64,000 nt of DNA from an uncultured Eubacteriales bacterium (GTDB taxonomy: Bacteria; Bacillota; Clostridia; Oscillospirales; CAG-382): positions 62,001-126,000 of the forward strand of contig CAKSUT010000007.1 of NCBI GenBank assembly GCA_934502885.1. Reading direction: 5' to 3'. Position 1 is the stretch's first letter. Every line of letters starts with the position of its first letter. Below are positions 43,392 to 52,610 of the stretch, one piece after another. Under the pieces are notes generated by a model. It was not told where the DNA came from. It was given only the letters and a program-made list of their open reading frames with translations, and did no database searches. Made by a program: the position numbers and the translations under genes.

Positions 43392-45725
43392 TTATGCTCT
43401 CTCGAAAGCTGTCTTTGCGTCGAAAGTATCAACGACCTTCATCCAATCGGTATAGGTCTTGAGGTCGAAAGGAGGCATACCGGCAAGGTAGTGGTTGTAG
43501 CCGTACTCGCCGTCGGAGGTTTTCCACGCAATGATGAACATTCTCTTGTCGGAGTACATTACGGGTATCTTCGCAAGGCGTGAATTTGCGTTTGCGGCAG
43601 TGCCGAAGCGTCCCTTGACAACGTCGCAAAGCTCTCCGTTCTTAAGCTCGAACACACGGTATTCGCCGTTTACCTCACGTCTTGTGTCGTTGGAGGCGAC
43701 GACGGTCACGTTCCAGCTTTCTATTTCGTCTATCATCATGAAGAACGGCTTCTGCGAACGCTTGATGTAGTTGTACGCAAGCTTCTTTTCAAAGTAGTAA
43801 TCGACTATGGCGTCCGAGAACTGAGGCCATCCGTCAAGGAGATTCCACCAGATAATGCCGCTCTTAGTGGGCTTGCCGGCACGCATACGCTCAAGAAGGA
43901 ACTTCTTCGCCTCAGCCTGAGAATACTGCGATGCGGTCGCAAAATCGTCGAGGTTGTCCGGCACTTCTCCGAATAGCTGACGTATCTGCTTATCCATTAT
44001 CATCATTCTGTTGGGATTTCCCTGCTGATCCGCCGAGTGGAGTATCCATTCCTCGTTGTCGCGATATCCCCAGACCTTGTCCTTCGTGATGAACTTCTCG
44101 ACCGACTTTCTTCCGGGACAGCCGTGGTAGCCGGTTTCGCTGATGAAATGTGCGGCGTTCTCCGTATAGAAGCGGCTCTTAAAGTAGTCGCGCGGACCCC
44201 AGATGTGGTTCTCGGGAGCGGTTGCATAGTCGCTCTTGGGAGAATTTGCAACCTCGTCGCTGTAGTAAGGCGAGCTTGCAAGGTAGCTTCTCGCACGGTC
44301 ATGACGGTAAAGCTCGTTCGGAATGATCTCACGGTTGACTCTGTTTATCTTCGCCGGTGTCGGGAGCGGATCATGCTCAAGCATCTGATCTACCTCGTTG
44401 TCGCCTGCCCAGAGGACGATACACGGATGATGACGTCTCTCCTTTACGACAGAGGCTATTTCCTCGCGGAGCTTTATCGCAAACACCTCGTCCTGCGGAG
44501 GATAGTGGCACGCCAAACCGAAGTCCTGCCAAACCATAACGCCGTATTTGTCGCAGAGATCGTAGAAACGCTCGGATTCGTAAACGTTGCCGCCCCAGCA
44601 TCTTACGATATTGCACTCGAGGTCGGTAATCATCTCCATACCTCTGTCAACCCTCTCAAGGTCCCTGCTGTGGAACACGTCAAGGGGAACCCAGTTGCTT
44701 CCCTTCGCCATTATGTCAACGCCGTTGACGTTGAACTTGAAGCAGCCGCTCATGCCGTCGGTTATCTCAGTGCGGACGAGCTTTGCGGTTCTGATACCCG
44801 TCGTGAACTTCTTCTCCGCAACCTTTTCGCCGTTGTGATAAAGCTCTGCCGTTATATCGTAAAGGTTCGGTTCACCGTAGCCGTGCGGCCACCAGAGCTT
44901 GGGATTCGGAACGTATATGTTGTAAACTCTTCCGGCGTTGTGATGGAAAGTGTGAGCCTCAAAGCTGAATTCGGACTCTCCGCATACGCCCTTTACCGAA
45001 AGCTTATAGTCGTCGTCAGACGTTATCGCCGGGCATTCGATATCGTATAGGCAGGTGAGCATTGCGCTCGAGTCGCTTGCGTTTGTCGTAACAAGGTAGA
45101 GCTGTCGTATCTCGATTTTTTCCTTTACAATAAGCTCGACGCTTCTCCAGAGCCCCGATGTGACCGCTCTCGGCATAATATCCCAGCCGTAAGAATGCGC
45201 CGGGCGTCTTATGTGCGCCGATTCGGAGTTAAGTCCCTTGAACGCCGTCTCGAAGAGAGGATATTCCTCCTCGTTTGCTTCGACTATCGGTGAACGAAGT
45301 CTTACGGCAATCTTGTTTTCACCGGGCTTCACAATGTCGGTTATCTCAAATTCGTGCGCTATCATTGCGTTTTCGCTCATTGCGAACATTTCGTCGTTGA
45401 GAAAATATTCCGCTATGCAGTCAACGCCGCCGAACTTTATGAAAAGACGCTCGTCCTGTGCAAGAGCAGGAGATGTAAACTCTCTTTCGTACCACCACTC
45501 ATAGGTTTCGTACTTTTCGGTCTCGCGGATATTCATGCCCATGAATATATCCTTCGGTATTATACCGTTCTCCGAGAGAGTGAGCTGCGCTTCCCCGGGA
45601 ACCTTTGCGTCAAGTCTTATTGCATCCTTTACCGTACCCAGCTCCGACGGTGCAAAAACCTCGGTGCTTCCCTGCTCAAAGCCGCAGAGAGACCATATGC
45701 CGTCAAGTGACATTGCTGTTCTCAT
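43392..45725 (-). CDS. Beta-mannosidase-like glycoside hydrolase, family GH2
   Basis: 777 residues, no signal peptide, so intracellular. The N-terminal jelly-roll domain (about 1-190) contains VPGEAQLTL and WWYEREF. The barrel domain contains VRCWGGNVYESERFYDLCD and VWQDFGLACHYPP, typical of GH2 beta-mannosidases. The probable acid/base is Glu in WAGDNEVDQ (about 443) and the nucleophile Glu in ISETGYHGCPG (about 529). It would release mannose from the non-reducing end of beta-mannosides. It lies 61 nt after a ROK regulator on the same strand, the likely controller. Confidence 0.85.
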   Translation of the reverse strand: MRTAMSLDGIWSLCGFEQGSTEVFAPSELGTVKDAIRLDAKVPGEAQLTLSENGIIPKDIFMGMNIRETEKYETYEWWYEREFTSPALAQDERLFIKFGGVDCIAEYFLNDEMFAMSENAMIAHEFEITDIVKPGENKIAVRLRSPIVEANEEEYPLFETAFKGLNSESAHIRRPAHSYGWDIMPRAVTSGLWRSVELIVKEKIEIRQLYLVTTNASDSSAMLTCLYDIECPAITSDDDYKLSVKGVCGESEFSFEAHTFHHNAGRVYNIYVPNPKLWWPHGYGEPNLYDITAELYHNGEKVAEKKFTTGIRTAKLVRTEITDGMSGCFKFNVNGVDIMAKGSNWVPLDVFHSRDLERVDRGMEMITDLECNIVRCWGGNVYESERFYDLCDKYGVMVWQDFGLACHYPPQDEVFAIKLREEIASVVKERRHHPCIVLWAGDNEVDQMLEHDPLPTPAKINRVNREIIPNELYRHDRARSYLASSPYYSDEVANSPKSDYATAPENHIWGPRDYFKSRFYTENAAHFISETGYHGCPGRKSVEKFITKDKVWGYRDNEEWILHSADQQGNPNRMMIMDKQIRQLFGEVPDNLDDFATASQYSQAEAKKFLLERMRAGKPTKSGIIWWNLLDGWPQFSDAIVDYYFEKKLAYNYIKRSQKPFFMMIDEIESWNVTVVASNDTRREVNGEYRVFELKNGELCDVVKGRFGTAANANSRLAKIPVMYSDKRMFIIAWKTSDGEYGYNHYLAGMPPFDLKTYTDWMKVVDTFDAKTAFERA

Positions 45726-45786
45726 AATGTTTCGTTCCTTTCTTTGCCTTGTATTTTTTGCGGCGTATTACTTTACGCCCTTACCA

Positions 45787-46929
45787 CTATTTAACGTATT
45801 TTTCAAAGAATGTGCACGGTGCGTTCAGCGCATGACCGAACACAACTGCGTTTGCACCGCGCAGGGTTGCGGTTTTGTCGTACTTTCTCACGGTGAGCTT
45901 TACCGCATCCCTCGGAAGCACCGCAAACATTCTCTTGTCAAGTCCGCTCTCGAGAGCTTTTGCCGCAATGGCGAGCCTATCGGGGATAACTATTTCGTCG
46001 GGATCGAGAGTGCGGACGATGTTTACAAGTCCAATCGCAAGGTAATCGCAGACGTACGAAAAGGCACGCATCGCCTCTCCGTCGCCGTTATTTACAAGCT
46101 CCAATATCTCCGACGCACCGAGTCTTTTGCCGCTCTGCTGTTCGTACACTCGCTCAAGCGCCGACGTTGAGCAGTAGTTCTCAAGACAGCCTCTCGCACC
46201 GCAGCGGCAAGGTATACCGTTCGGCTCGACTATCATGTGTCCTATCTCTCCGGCTCTGAGACTACCTCCTCTGTACGGCTCGCCGTCATTTAAAAACGCC
46301 GCTCCGATGCCTTTATAGGTCGCCACACAGCAGAGGTTCGAGGGCTTATCCGAGTTTACGAAAAGATACTCGTTGAGTGCGGCGCAGACGGCGTCGTGTT
46401 CCGTGAACACGGGATAACCGAGTTTTTCGAGTGCCGAAGCGGCTATTTCTCCGCTGTTTTTCTCACCGCCGTAATTTCTGGGGTAAGCCACGCCTATTCC
46501 GAGAACACGCTCTGCGTCCGTCGAGGCAAGCACTCTCTTCGTAACGCTCACCGCCTTTTCGGCAAGGTCTTCGTCGCCGGAGTATGTGTCCTCGAAAATC
46601 TTCCCGGCTTTACCCGCAATGTTGCACGAACAGCCTGCTATATATCCCCTCGTCACCTGTATTCCGACGGTATAGTACGTCCCTTTCAGCTCAAGCGACA
46701 CCGGCGGACGTCCTCTCGGCGGTTTTTCGGTGTGAGTTTCCTCTATAAGGTCGTATTCGATGAGCTTCGTGAGTATTTTCGTTATGGTCGCCTGACGAAG
46801 ACCCGTAAGCCTTGAAAGGTCTATTCTCGAAAGTCCCTTTGTCCTTTGTATAAGCCGAAGCGTCACCGACAGATTCTGTTCCTTTATGGTGTCGAGGTTT
46901 CCCCCGAGATTCGCACCGATGGCTACCAC
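45787..46929 (-). CDS. ROK-family transcriptional regulator
   Basis: 380 residues. A winged helix-turn-helix covers about 15-75 (LSRIDLSRLTGLRQATITKIL) and a ROK domain follows. The zinc motif GHMIVEPNGIPCRCGARGCLE (its core CRCGARGCLE near 250-260) is intact. The DxGxT sugar-kinase phosphate site is not evident, so it is a regulator of the NagC/Mlc/XylR type rather than a kinase. Start is taken as GTG 46929, although its GAGGGA lies unusually close. It precedes the GH2 gene and probably represses it until a sugar binds. Confidence 0.88.
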   Translation of the reverse strand: MVAIGANLGGNLDTIKEQNLSVTLRLIQRTKGLSRIDLSRLTGLRQATITKILTKLIEYDLIEETHTEKPPRGRPPVSLELKGTYYTVGIQVTRGYIAGCSCNIAGKAGKIFEDTYSGDEDLAEKAVSVTKRVLASTDAERVLGIGVAYPRNYGGEKNSGEIAASALEKLGYPVFTEHDAVCAALNEYLFVNSDKPSNLCCVATYKGIGAAFLNDGEPYRGGSLRAGEIGHMIVEPNGIPCRCGARGCLENYCSTSALERVYEQQSGKRLGASEILELVNNGDGEAMRAFSYVCDYLAIGLVNIVRTLDPDEIVIPDRLAIAAKALESGLDKRMFAVLPRDAVKLTVRKYDKTATLRGANAVVFGHALNAPCTFFEKYVK

Positions 46930-46956
46930 TCCCTCTTTAATTATTTCACTGCGTAA

Positions 46957-46985
46957 ATTATATCACGTCAAAAGTGCTTTGTCAA
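46957..46985 (-). promoter_or_regulatory. Promoter of the ROK-GH2 unit
   Basis: Minus strand TTGACA at 46980-46985, TATAAT at 46957-46962, 17-base spacer: full consensus. Confidence 0.88.
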
Positions 46986-47109
46986 TAGAATTATTTTGAT
47001 ATTACTGTTGTTTTTTGTCTTTGTAGGTTTCATGCCCCGTACCATATTGACATTTTGTATTCATTCAGCCAACATTTTGTCAACCTGATGTAAAAATACG
47101 CATATATTG

Positions 47110-47138
47110 TTGAAATCCGTCGGATTTTGTGTTATTAT
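47110..47138 (+). promoter_or_regulatory. Promoter of the SLH-M15 peptidase gene
   Basis: TTGAAA at 47110-47115, 17-base spacer, TATTAT at 47133-47138. Confidence 0.7.
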
Positions 47139-47188
47139 AAAACAGTAGTGCGATTCACACAATTCACACGGAGGAGGATCAAACTGAT

Positions 47189-48868
47189 ATGAAATATATT
47201 TCAAAGCGTCCGACGGTGCTTTTTGCGGCAGTGTTCGCCGTCTTTATATCGCTTTTTTCTCTGCCTGCGGCAAACGCCGCGCCGAGCTTTCACGAGGTAA
47301 GCGCGTGGGCGGTTGATATAACCGACAGCGCAAACAGAAGCGGCATTATACCTGTCGAAATGTACATCGGCACATACAAAAGACCTATCACGAGGCTTGA
47401 AATAGCAAAGATTGCGGTAAATCTCTACAAGGCGTGCGGCGGTGAGAATGCCGCTTCGCTCACCGGCGAGAATTTTGCGGACACATACGACCGCGACGCG
47501 AACCTTGCACGCACGCTCGGCATAATGAACGGCAAGGGAAACAATATGTTCCGTCCAAACGACGGCGCGACGCGCGAGGAAATGGCGAAGATCGCCGTAA
47601 CTCTCAAGGGACTTCTCGACGGCACGGGCGCACCGGGTCCCGGCTGGGCACCCTTCACGGACTACGAAAAGATATCGGAATGGGCGTCTCCCTATGCCGC
47701 AAAGGCGTATTACGACGGGATAATGACCGGACGCGAGGACGGCGGTTTTCACCCCAAGGACGGCATCACGGTCGAGGAAGCGATAGCGGTCATAATGCGT
47801 ACGGCAGAGCCGCCGAAGTACGATAAACCGATGATAACCTCCGTCGGAAACGGCATTGTGTCGTCGGCAGAGCCGATAACCGTTACGACCGACTACGACC
47901 GCGGCTACACGCTTTACGATGCCGCAACGGTTTCGGGAGAATACGGTGCAGTCACAAAGCTCATACTTATCGGCAAAACCTCGGGAAGCGACTACACCAT
48001 ACCGGCGCAGACGCTCTCTCAAAACGACATTCACAGCCTGTTTACCGTGACGGAAAACGGAGTATTCTCCGAACCCGTAAACATTTTCACCGACTCCTAC
48101 ACACTCAAGGCATACGGAGAATATGACTCACAGCAGGGTACGATAACTCTCAAGTGGAACATGATACCGACCGCCGACATTTACACGCTGAGTGTCACCG
48201 AAAGCAGATACTCCGTCGGCGAGGGTATAATCTTCCCGAACGACACCGTGACCTACGAGGTCTCGGACAGCGGAAGCTTTGTCTTTGACGCCGCACCGAA
48301 CAGGCGTTACGACATAGAAATAATCGGCGGCGAATGCTTCGAGATGCTTTCGGTGGTAACGCCGTCGGTATACGACCGGGATCTCATAGAGGTTATCGAA
48401 GCGGAGCGTCCGCACTCAAAAGAGGAAGCGGAAAGTCTTATGGTAAAAATAAGCGTTCCCGTCTGGAAGCTCCGCGGCGGCGAGAAGTACGCCTCGACGA
48501 TGACGATAGACGTAAACCGCCGCATTGCGGACAAATACGCGGCGGTATTTGACGACATATTCAACGGTGCGGAGAGATTTCCGATAAACAGTCTCGGCGC
48601 GTATTCATGGAGAGGCACAGGCTCTACCTCTGAGCACTGTCTCGGCACGGCGATAGATATAAACCCCAACGAGAACTTCTGCCAATACTCGAGCGGAAGC
48701 GTCGTCGGCTCGTACTGGAAGCCGTGGGAGGATCCGTACTCGATAACGCCTTACGGAGAGGTGGTGCGTGCTTTTGAACGGCACGGCTTCACATGGGGCG
48801 GCGACGCATGGTACAGAAACGGCTACGGCACGAGAGACTATATGCATTTCTCGTATATGGGAGGATAA
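47189..48868 (+). CDS. Surface D-Ala-D-Ala carboxypeptidase-like protein with SLH domains (M15)
   Basis: 559 residues. A signal peptide covers about 1-30. Three S-layer-homology repeats follow (about 35-215; for example ITRLEIAKIAVNLY, FRPNDGATREEMAKIAV, FHPKDGITVEEAIAVIM), which anchor proteins to the cell wall polymer. Two beta-rich linker domains span about 215-400. The C-terminal peptidase M15 domain has the zinc motif SEHCLGTAID (Ser481, His483, Asp490) and a final MHF (His553). It likely trims peptidoglycan stem peptides at the surface. ATG 47189 has AGGAGG upstream. Monocistronic. Confidence 0.88.
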   Translation: MKYISKRPTVLFAAVFAVFISLFSLPAANAAPSFHEVSAWAVDITDSANRSGIIPVEMYIGTYKRPITRLEIAKIAVNLYKACGGENAASLTGENFADTYDRDANLARTLGIMNGKGNNMFRPNDGATREEMAKIAVTLKGLLDGTGAPGPGWAPFTDYEKISEWASPYAAKAYYDGIMTGREDGGFHPKDGITVEEAIAVIMRTAEPPKYDKPMITSVGNGIVSSAEPITVTTDYDRGYTLYDAATVSGEYGAVTKLILIGKTSGSDYTIPAQTLSQNDIHSLFTVTENGVFSEPVNIFTDSYTLKAYGEYDSQQGTITLKWNMIPTADIYTLSVTESRYSVGEGIIFPNDTVTYEVSDSGSFVFDAAPNRRYDIEIIGGECFEMLSVVTPSVYDRDLIEVIEAERPHSKEEAESLMVKISVPVWKLRGGEKYASTMTIDVNRRIADKYAAVFDDIFNGAERFPINSLGAYSWRGTGSTSEHCLGTAIDINPNENFCQYSSGSVVGSYWKPWEDPYSITPYGEVVRAFERHGFTWGGDAWYRNGYGTRDYMHFSYMGG

Positions 48869-49187
48869 GGTACCTCGCAAGCGACGTTATCGTAAGGGGG
48901 AGTTCACACTCCCCCTTACGTTATCCCCCACAGATTCTTTCACTCGCGAATCTATAGGTGTTTTCATCGGCAAGTGAATTGTCAATGAAAACTACTCCGA
49001 ATTATATTCCGACTCTGCCGGAAGTGAAGTTATCATTTTGCCGTATCATTTCGGCGGTGACGAGTCATTTTATTTGAGAAAAAACAAAATCTCCCGCATT
49101 ACGGACTTTTTCATTCCGCATCCAAAGTGCAAGCTTCAAAGTGTCCGCTTCGGTTTGCAAACTCAGGACATGAATATGCTGTAGTAT
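48869..49187. repeat. Intergenic region with hairpin and dispersed repeat
   Basis: No gene. An 11-bp perfect stem GTAAGGGGGAG/CTCCCCCTTAC (48892-48902 with 48909-48919) follows the peptidase gene and may terminate or stabilise its transcript. At 48938-48960 lies a copy of the TTCACTCGCGAA...CTATAGG element also found inverted at 34168-34190. Confidence 0.55.
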
Positions 49188-49221
49188 AAAAAATCGGGGG
49201 GAACACTTATGCTCCCCCTTT
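49188..49221 (-). terminator. Terminator after the AAC(3)-like gene
   Basis: GGGGG/CCCCC stem (49196-49201 with 49214-49218) followed on the minus strand by TTTTTT (49188-49193). The plus strand also carries a T-rich tail, so it may work both ways. Confidence 0.75.
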
Positions 49222-49278
49222 ATTCTTTTATTCAGTAAAAAAAGTCTGCCGCCGATCAAGCAAGTGCCATTCGGGCAC

Positions 49279-50172
49279 TCATTTCTTATATATCTTCTCC
49301 GCACTGACGCACGACCACTCGGCGACATCAAGCCGTCCGCAGCCGTCGAGGTATTCCTTTGTGACAACCTCTCCCTGAGGCAGAACCGTCGGCACGCCGG
49401 TCTTTTCGTCAACGGCAAACATATTGCAGGTTACGGCGTAATTATCGATGAAAAGGTGTATAAGGTCGCGCATACGGTGAACTCTCGTCACGGCATTGCC
49501 TATTGAGGAAATTTTCACCTTTCCAGTTTTTTCAAGCATAAGCCCCGCTCTGTTGAAGTCGTGAGGGAACGAATAATACTCTCCGCTCTCATTGGGTTTC
49601 GGCTGATAGTCGGTCATAACAGTTTCGGCAAGCGTTCCGTCGGGACTGCGAAGCTTTACCTTTTTCTCGACCGTATGCCTGTCCTTTACGTTGAGAAGGT
49701 ACTCTGCGAAGTGGTGCGTTGTGGAATTTACCCACGTAACACCGAGAAGGATAACCTTTGCGTCGAGCCCCAAGAGCTTGCCGAAAGAGCTGTCTATATC
49801 GAAGACGCTGAGATACGGGTCTACGTTCACAATAAGCTCCGCATTCTTTCCGACCGCACTGAAGCTGTGTCTGAACGCCGTGCTTCTCTTCGCACCGGGA
49901 TAGGTTCTTATCGCCTCGCTTATCGCACCCATTTCCGACCTATCGTTTACCGGGTCGATTATGGGGTTCTCCTCTTTTTCATGCACGAAACAGAATGCCG
50001 GTGCAACAACCGTTCCCTCTTCGCCGACCGTATCGATAAGAGCCCTTGCCACCGTCTGCGCACCCCCCTCGACGTATCCTATAGGGGTCATTGCAGAGTG
50101 TATGAGGACCGTGTCTCCCGGGCATATTCCGGCTCTTTTGAAGCCACCTCTCAAAGCGTTGTAATCTGTCAT
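49279..50172 (-). CDS. AAC(3)-family N-acetyltransferase-like protein
   Basis: 297 residues of the Antibiotic_NAT fold. Typical segments are DTVLIHSAMTPIG (about 20-32), GTVVAPAFCFV (about 53-63), RSTAFRHSFSAVG (about 95-107) and LLGVTWVNSTTHHFAEYLL (about 142-160). The family acetylates the 3-amino group of aminoglycosides with acetyl-CoA, but many chromosomal members have other roles. Here it sits in one operon, 15 nt after an N-acetylneuraminate-lyase-like aldolase and a sialidase-like gene, which points to an amino-sugar substrate rather than resistance. ATG 50172, AGGAG upstream. Confidence 0.8.
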   Translation of the reverse strand: MTDYNALRGGFKRAGICPGDTVLIHSAMTPIGYVEGGAQTVARALIDTVGEEGTVVAPAFCFVHEKEENPIIDPVNDRSEMGAISEAIRTYPGAKRSTAFRHSFSAVGKNAELIVNVDPYLSVFDIDSSFGKLLGLDAKVILLGVTWVNSTTHHFAEYLLNVKDRHTVEKKVKLRSPDGTLAETVMTDYQPKPNESGEYYSFPHDFNRAGLMLEKTGKVKISSIGNAVTRVHRMRDLIHLFIDNYAVTCNMFAVDEKTGVPTVLPQGEVVTKEYLDGCGRLDVAEWSCVSAEKIYKK

Positions 50173-50187
50173 GGCTTTTCCTCCCGT

Positions 50188-51087
50188 TTACAGCTCTGCT
50201 TCCTTTGCAAACTGCGTTTTCATCATTTCTCTTATCACGTACTCAGTTTCCTCCTCACTCGGAAGCTTTGACGGCTTGACCGTATATCCGACGTTGATGC
50301 CGAGAGCCTTGAGAGGAAGCTTCCAATAGGCGAAGTTGTGTTCGTAGCCGAGCATAAAATCGATGACTCTGTTAAGCTCGTTCTGCCTTTTCAGAGCTTT
50401 TTTCATGTCGCCGGCGGCAAACGCATCATATATTTCGCAAGCTGTTTTCGGCATTAAGTTATACGTCGTGCCTATTGCACCGTCCGCTCCCATCGAAAGT
50501 CCGGCAAGCATACATTCGTCCGGACCGTTGAGCAGGTTACAGTCTTCCCCGACAAGCACTTTTATCTGCTCAAAAAGACGGTAGTTCGGTATGGTCAGCT
50601 TTATTCCGATGATATTGTCAACGCTCATGAGCTTTTTGACGAAGGCAATTATATCACATCCGAGAAGAGGCGTTATGTAAGCAAGCATGGGAGCTTTTGA
50701 CCTTTCGGCGAGAAGCTTATAGTACTCGTATGTTTCGTCTGCCGAGTAGTACGCCGTTAGTGACGGAGGAAGCGACGACACCGCATCAACCCCGACGCTG
50801 TTTGCGTGTTCGAGAAGCTCCAGTGTATCCTCAAAGTGTCCTGCGCCTACGTGTGCGACAATCTCGAAATCGCCCGAATGCGACTTCACCGCCTCGAGCA
50901 TCTGCATTCTCGTTCTGTTCGGAAGAACCGTGCATTCGCCCGTGCCGCCGCCGACATAAAAGCCTTTTACTCCGCCTTTGAGGTTGAAGTCGATAAGCTT
51001 ATTCACGCTGTCCGCAAGGACATTCATGTTCTCGTCGTAAAGTGAAAATATTGCGCTGTATATACCTTTAAGTCTGTAATCCGTCAT
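50188..51087 (-). CDS. N-acetylneuraminate lyase/DHDPS-family aldolase
   Basis: 299 residues, the usual length. The Schiff-base lysine is in IIGIKLT (about Lys163), the catalytic tyrosine in LAYITP (about Tyr136). The pyruvate-binding motif is GGGTGE (about 46-51) where the family has GGTGE or GGSTGE. GADGAIGTTYNLMP is most like sialic acid lyases. It would cleave a 2-keto acid sugar to pyruvate and an aldose such as N-acetylmannosamine. Genes for NanK or NanE are not adjacent, so the substrate may differ. It lies 11 nt after the sialidase-like gene. Confidence 0.8.
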   Translation of the reverse strand: MTDYRLKGIYSAIFSLYDENMNVLADSVNKLIDFNLKGGVKGFYVGGGTGECTVLPNRTRMQMLEAVKSHSGDFEIVAHVGAGHFEDTLELLEHANSVGVDAVSSLPPSLTAYYSADETYEYYKLLAERSKAPMLAYITPLLGCDIIAFVKKLMSVDNIIGIKLTIPNYRLFEQIKVLVGEDCNLLNGPDECMLAGLSMGADGAIGTTYNLMPKTACEIYDAFAAGDMKKALKRQNELNRVIDFMLGYEHNFAYWKLPLKALGINVGYTVKPSKLPSEEETEYVIREMMKTQFAKEAEL

Positions 51088-51098
51088 TGGAAATCTCC

Positions 51099-52196
51099 TT
51101 ATTCTTTTGTAACGAGAGTGACGTAAATCGAATTGTCGCTTCCGTATTTTTCACATCCCGCAGGCTGCATCCACTCCGATACTGTGACAACCGACGTGTT
51201 TTCATCGACATAAGCGACGCCGAAATTGCCGAGTCTTGCGCCTCTCTCCGGGGCGACAATCTGCTCAGTGTGACGCAGTAGTCTCATTCTTTCGGTATCG
51301 ACCTCCGCCATGAAAAGCGGTGCTCTGTGCCTGAAAACATGGTCGTTGTTCCCTGCCTTTCTCGTATAAATGAGGTGCAGCTTTCCGCCGCAGACAAGAA
51401 AATGCTGCTGTGTGTTGTACGACGGCAAAATCACATCCGTGTCCCACCTCCAGAATTCGGGTGTTGAAAAGTGCAAACCGTCGTCGCTGACGGAATAAAG
51501 AGCATATTCATCGTTGCGGAGAGTGAGGTAGTATTTTCCGCCGAAGCGGCATATAGACGGTTCGTAGAGTCCTCTCGAATTTTTAAATTCAAGCTCGTTT
51601 CCGAACTCACGGAACACGATATTTTCGCCGTCGAACGAGCATCTCATGACCATGGTCACAAAGTAAGTTTCGTCGCTCTTGCAGATATTGACGGGGATAA
51701 GAAGGTCACCGTTTTCCTCCTCGATAAACTGCGAACAACCGGGACTGCAGCACCTGAATTCATACTCCGGCGGTATATCGATGAAGCGTATGGGCGAAAA
51801 CTTTTCGGTTTTCCTGTCAAAGACCGCATAAAACGTCCTGTTCTCCGCACTCAGCACCGGCATTGTGTCGTCCTTGCCGTAATACGCAACGCACCCGGTT
51901 ATTACCGCCTTGCCCGTTTTTTTGTGCATAAGCAGCGTTGCGTCACAGCCGACGATTTCGGTGTCGCCGTCACCGCTAATCACAAATGCGCCGTCGGGTT
52001 CAGGCTTGCTCCAGCTTTTGCCGCCGTCACGGCTTATCGTAACAAAGAGCGGTGAAAAAAGGTCACACCCGTGTACATAAAGCTTTTGCATGGTCATGAC
52101 CCAATAATGCTCCTCCAAAGCGCACATTCTCGCATGAACAAAGCACTCTTTCCCGTCATAGCTGCCGTCGATTTTACTTATATTCACATTTAACAC
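51099..52196 (-). CDS. Sialidase-like BNR/Asp-box protein
   Basis: About 365 residues, predicted six-bladed beta-propeller. One clear Asp box ISRDGGKSW is at about residues 62-70; other blades are seen as weaker repeats (YALYSVSDDGLHFSTPEFW). No signal peptide, so cytosolic. The arginine triad and nucleophilic tyrosine of true sialidases cannot be assigned with certainty. Start GTG 52196 is chosen because AAAGGA is nine bases upstream, whereas GTG 52202 is only three bases from it. First gene of an operon with an NAL-type aldolase and AAC(3)-like protein. Confidence 0.7.
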   Translation of the reverse strand: MLNVNISKIDGSYDGKECFVHARMCALEEHYWVMTMQKLYVHGCDLFSPLFVTISRDGGKSWSKPEPDGAFVISGDGDTEIVGCDATLLMHKKTGKAVITGCVAYYGKDDTMPVLSAENRTFYAVFDRKTEKFSPIRFIDIPPEYEFRCCSPGCSQFIEEENGDLLIPVNICKSDETYFVTMVMRCSFDGENIVFREFGNELEFKNSRGLYEPSICRFGGKYYLTLRNDEYALYSVSDDGLHFSTPEFWRWDTDVILPSYNTQQHFLVCGGKLHLIYTRKAGNNDHVFRHRAPLFMAEVDTERMRLLRHTEQIVAPERGARLGNFGVAYVDENTSVVTVSEWMQPAGCEKYGSDNSIYVTLVTKE

Positions 52197-52264
52197 AAAC
52201 ACACCGTTCCTTTCGTCATTTACCTCCGCAAAAGCAAACCGCTGACTTTTAGAAAACCGTAAAT

Positions 52265-52293
52265 ATTATACATTGTCCGGAAAGCAATGTCAA
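52265..52293 (-). promoter_or_regulatory. Promoter of the sialidase-like operon
   Basis: Minus strand TTGACA at 52288-52293, TATAAT at 52265-52270, 17-base spacer. The spacer and flanks hold an inverted repeat ACATTG/CAATGT (52270-52275 and 52285-52290), a possible operator. Confidence 0.85.
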
Positions 52294-52610
52294 GCTTTTC
52301 TGGTTAATTTTTGCGACATAATTCGTGAAACGTGTCCTGTTTTTTAACCATTAACAGCAAGGCGAAAAACTGCGGAGAGTACTTTCGCATCTGCCGCATT
52401 GTCTTCACATCGCATTAATTGTAAATCGCCGATAAAAAGGGAGGAGGGGAAGCAGGCACTCCCGCTTCCCCAATGTACAAATATATTTCACACACCCGAT
52501 ACCGTTCTTTCGGCATTCGATACCGGTGCTGTGTCGGAGGATACCGGACGACCGTTTCGGCAGTCAGCCGTCCGATTCTTTCGGCAAATTCAAAGTGACA
52601 CCTTGACTTA
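52294..52610. other. Intergenic region with hairpin
   Basis: No gene is supported. An 8-bp perfect stem GGGGAAGC/GCTTCCCC (52446-52453 with 52464-52471), with TTTTT a few bases on along the minus strand, probably terminates the alcohol dehydrogenase transcript. Short GATACCG repeats occur at 52499-52556. Confidence 0.5.
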
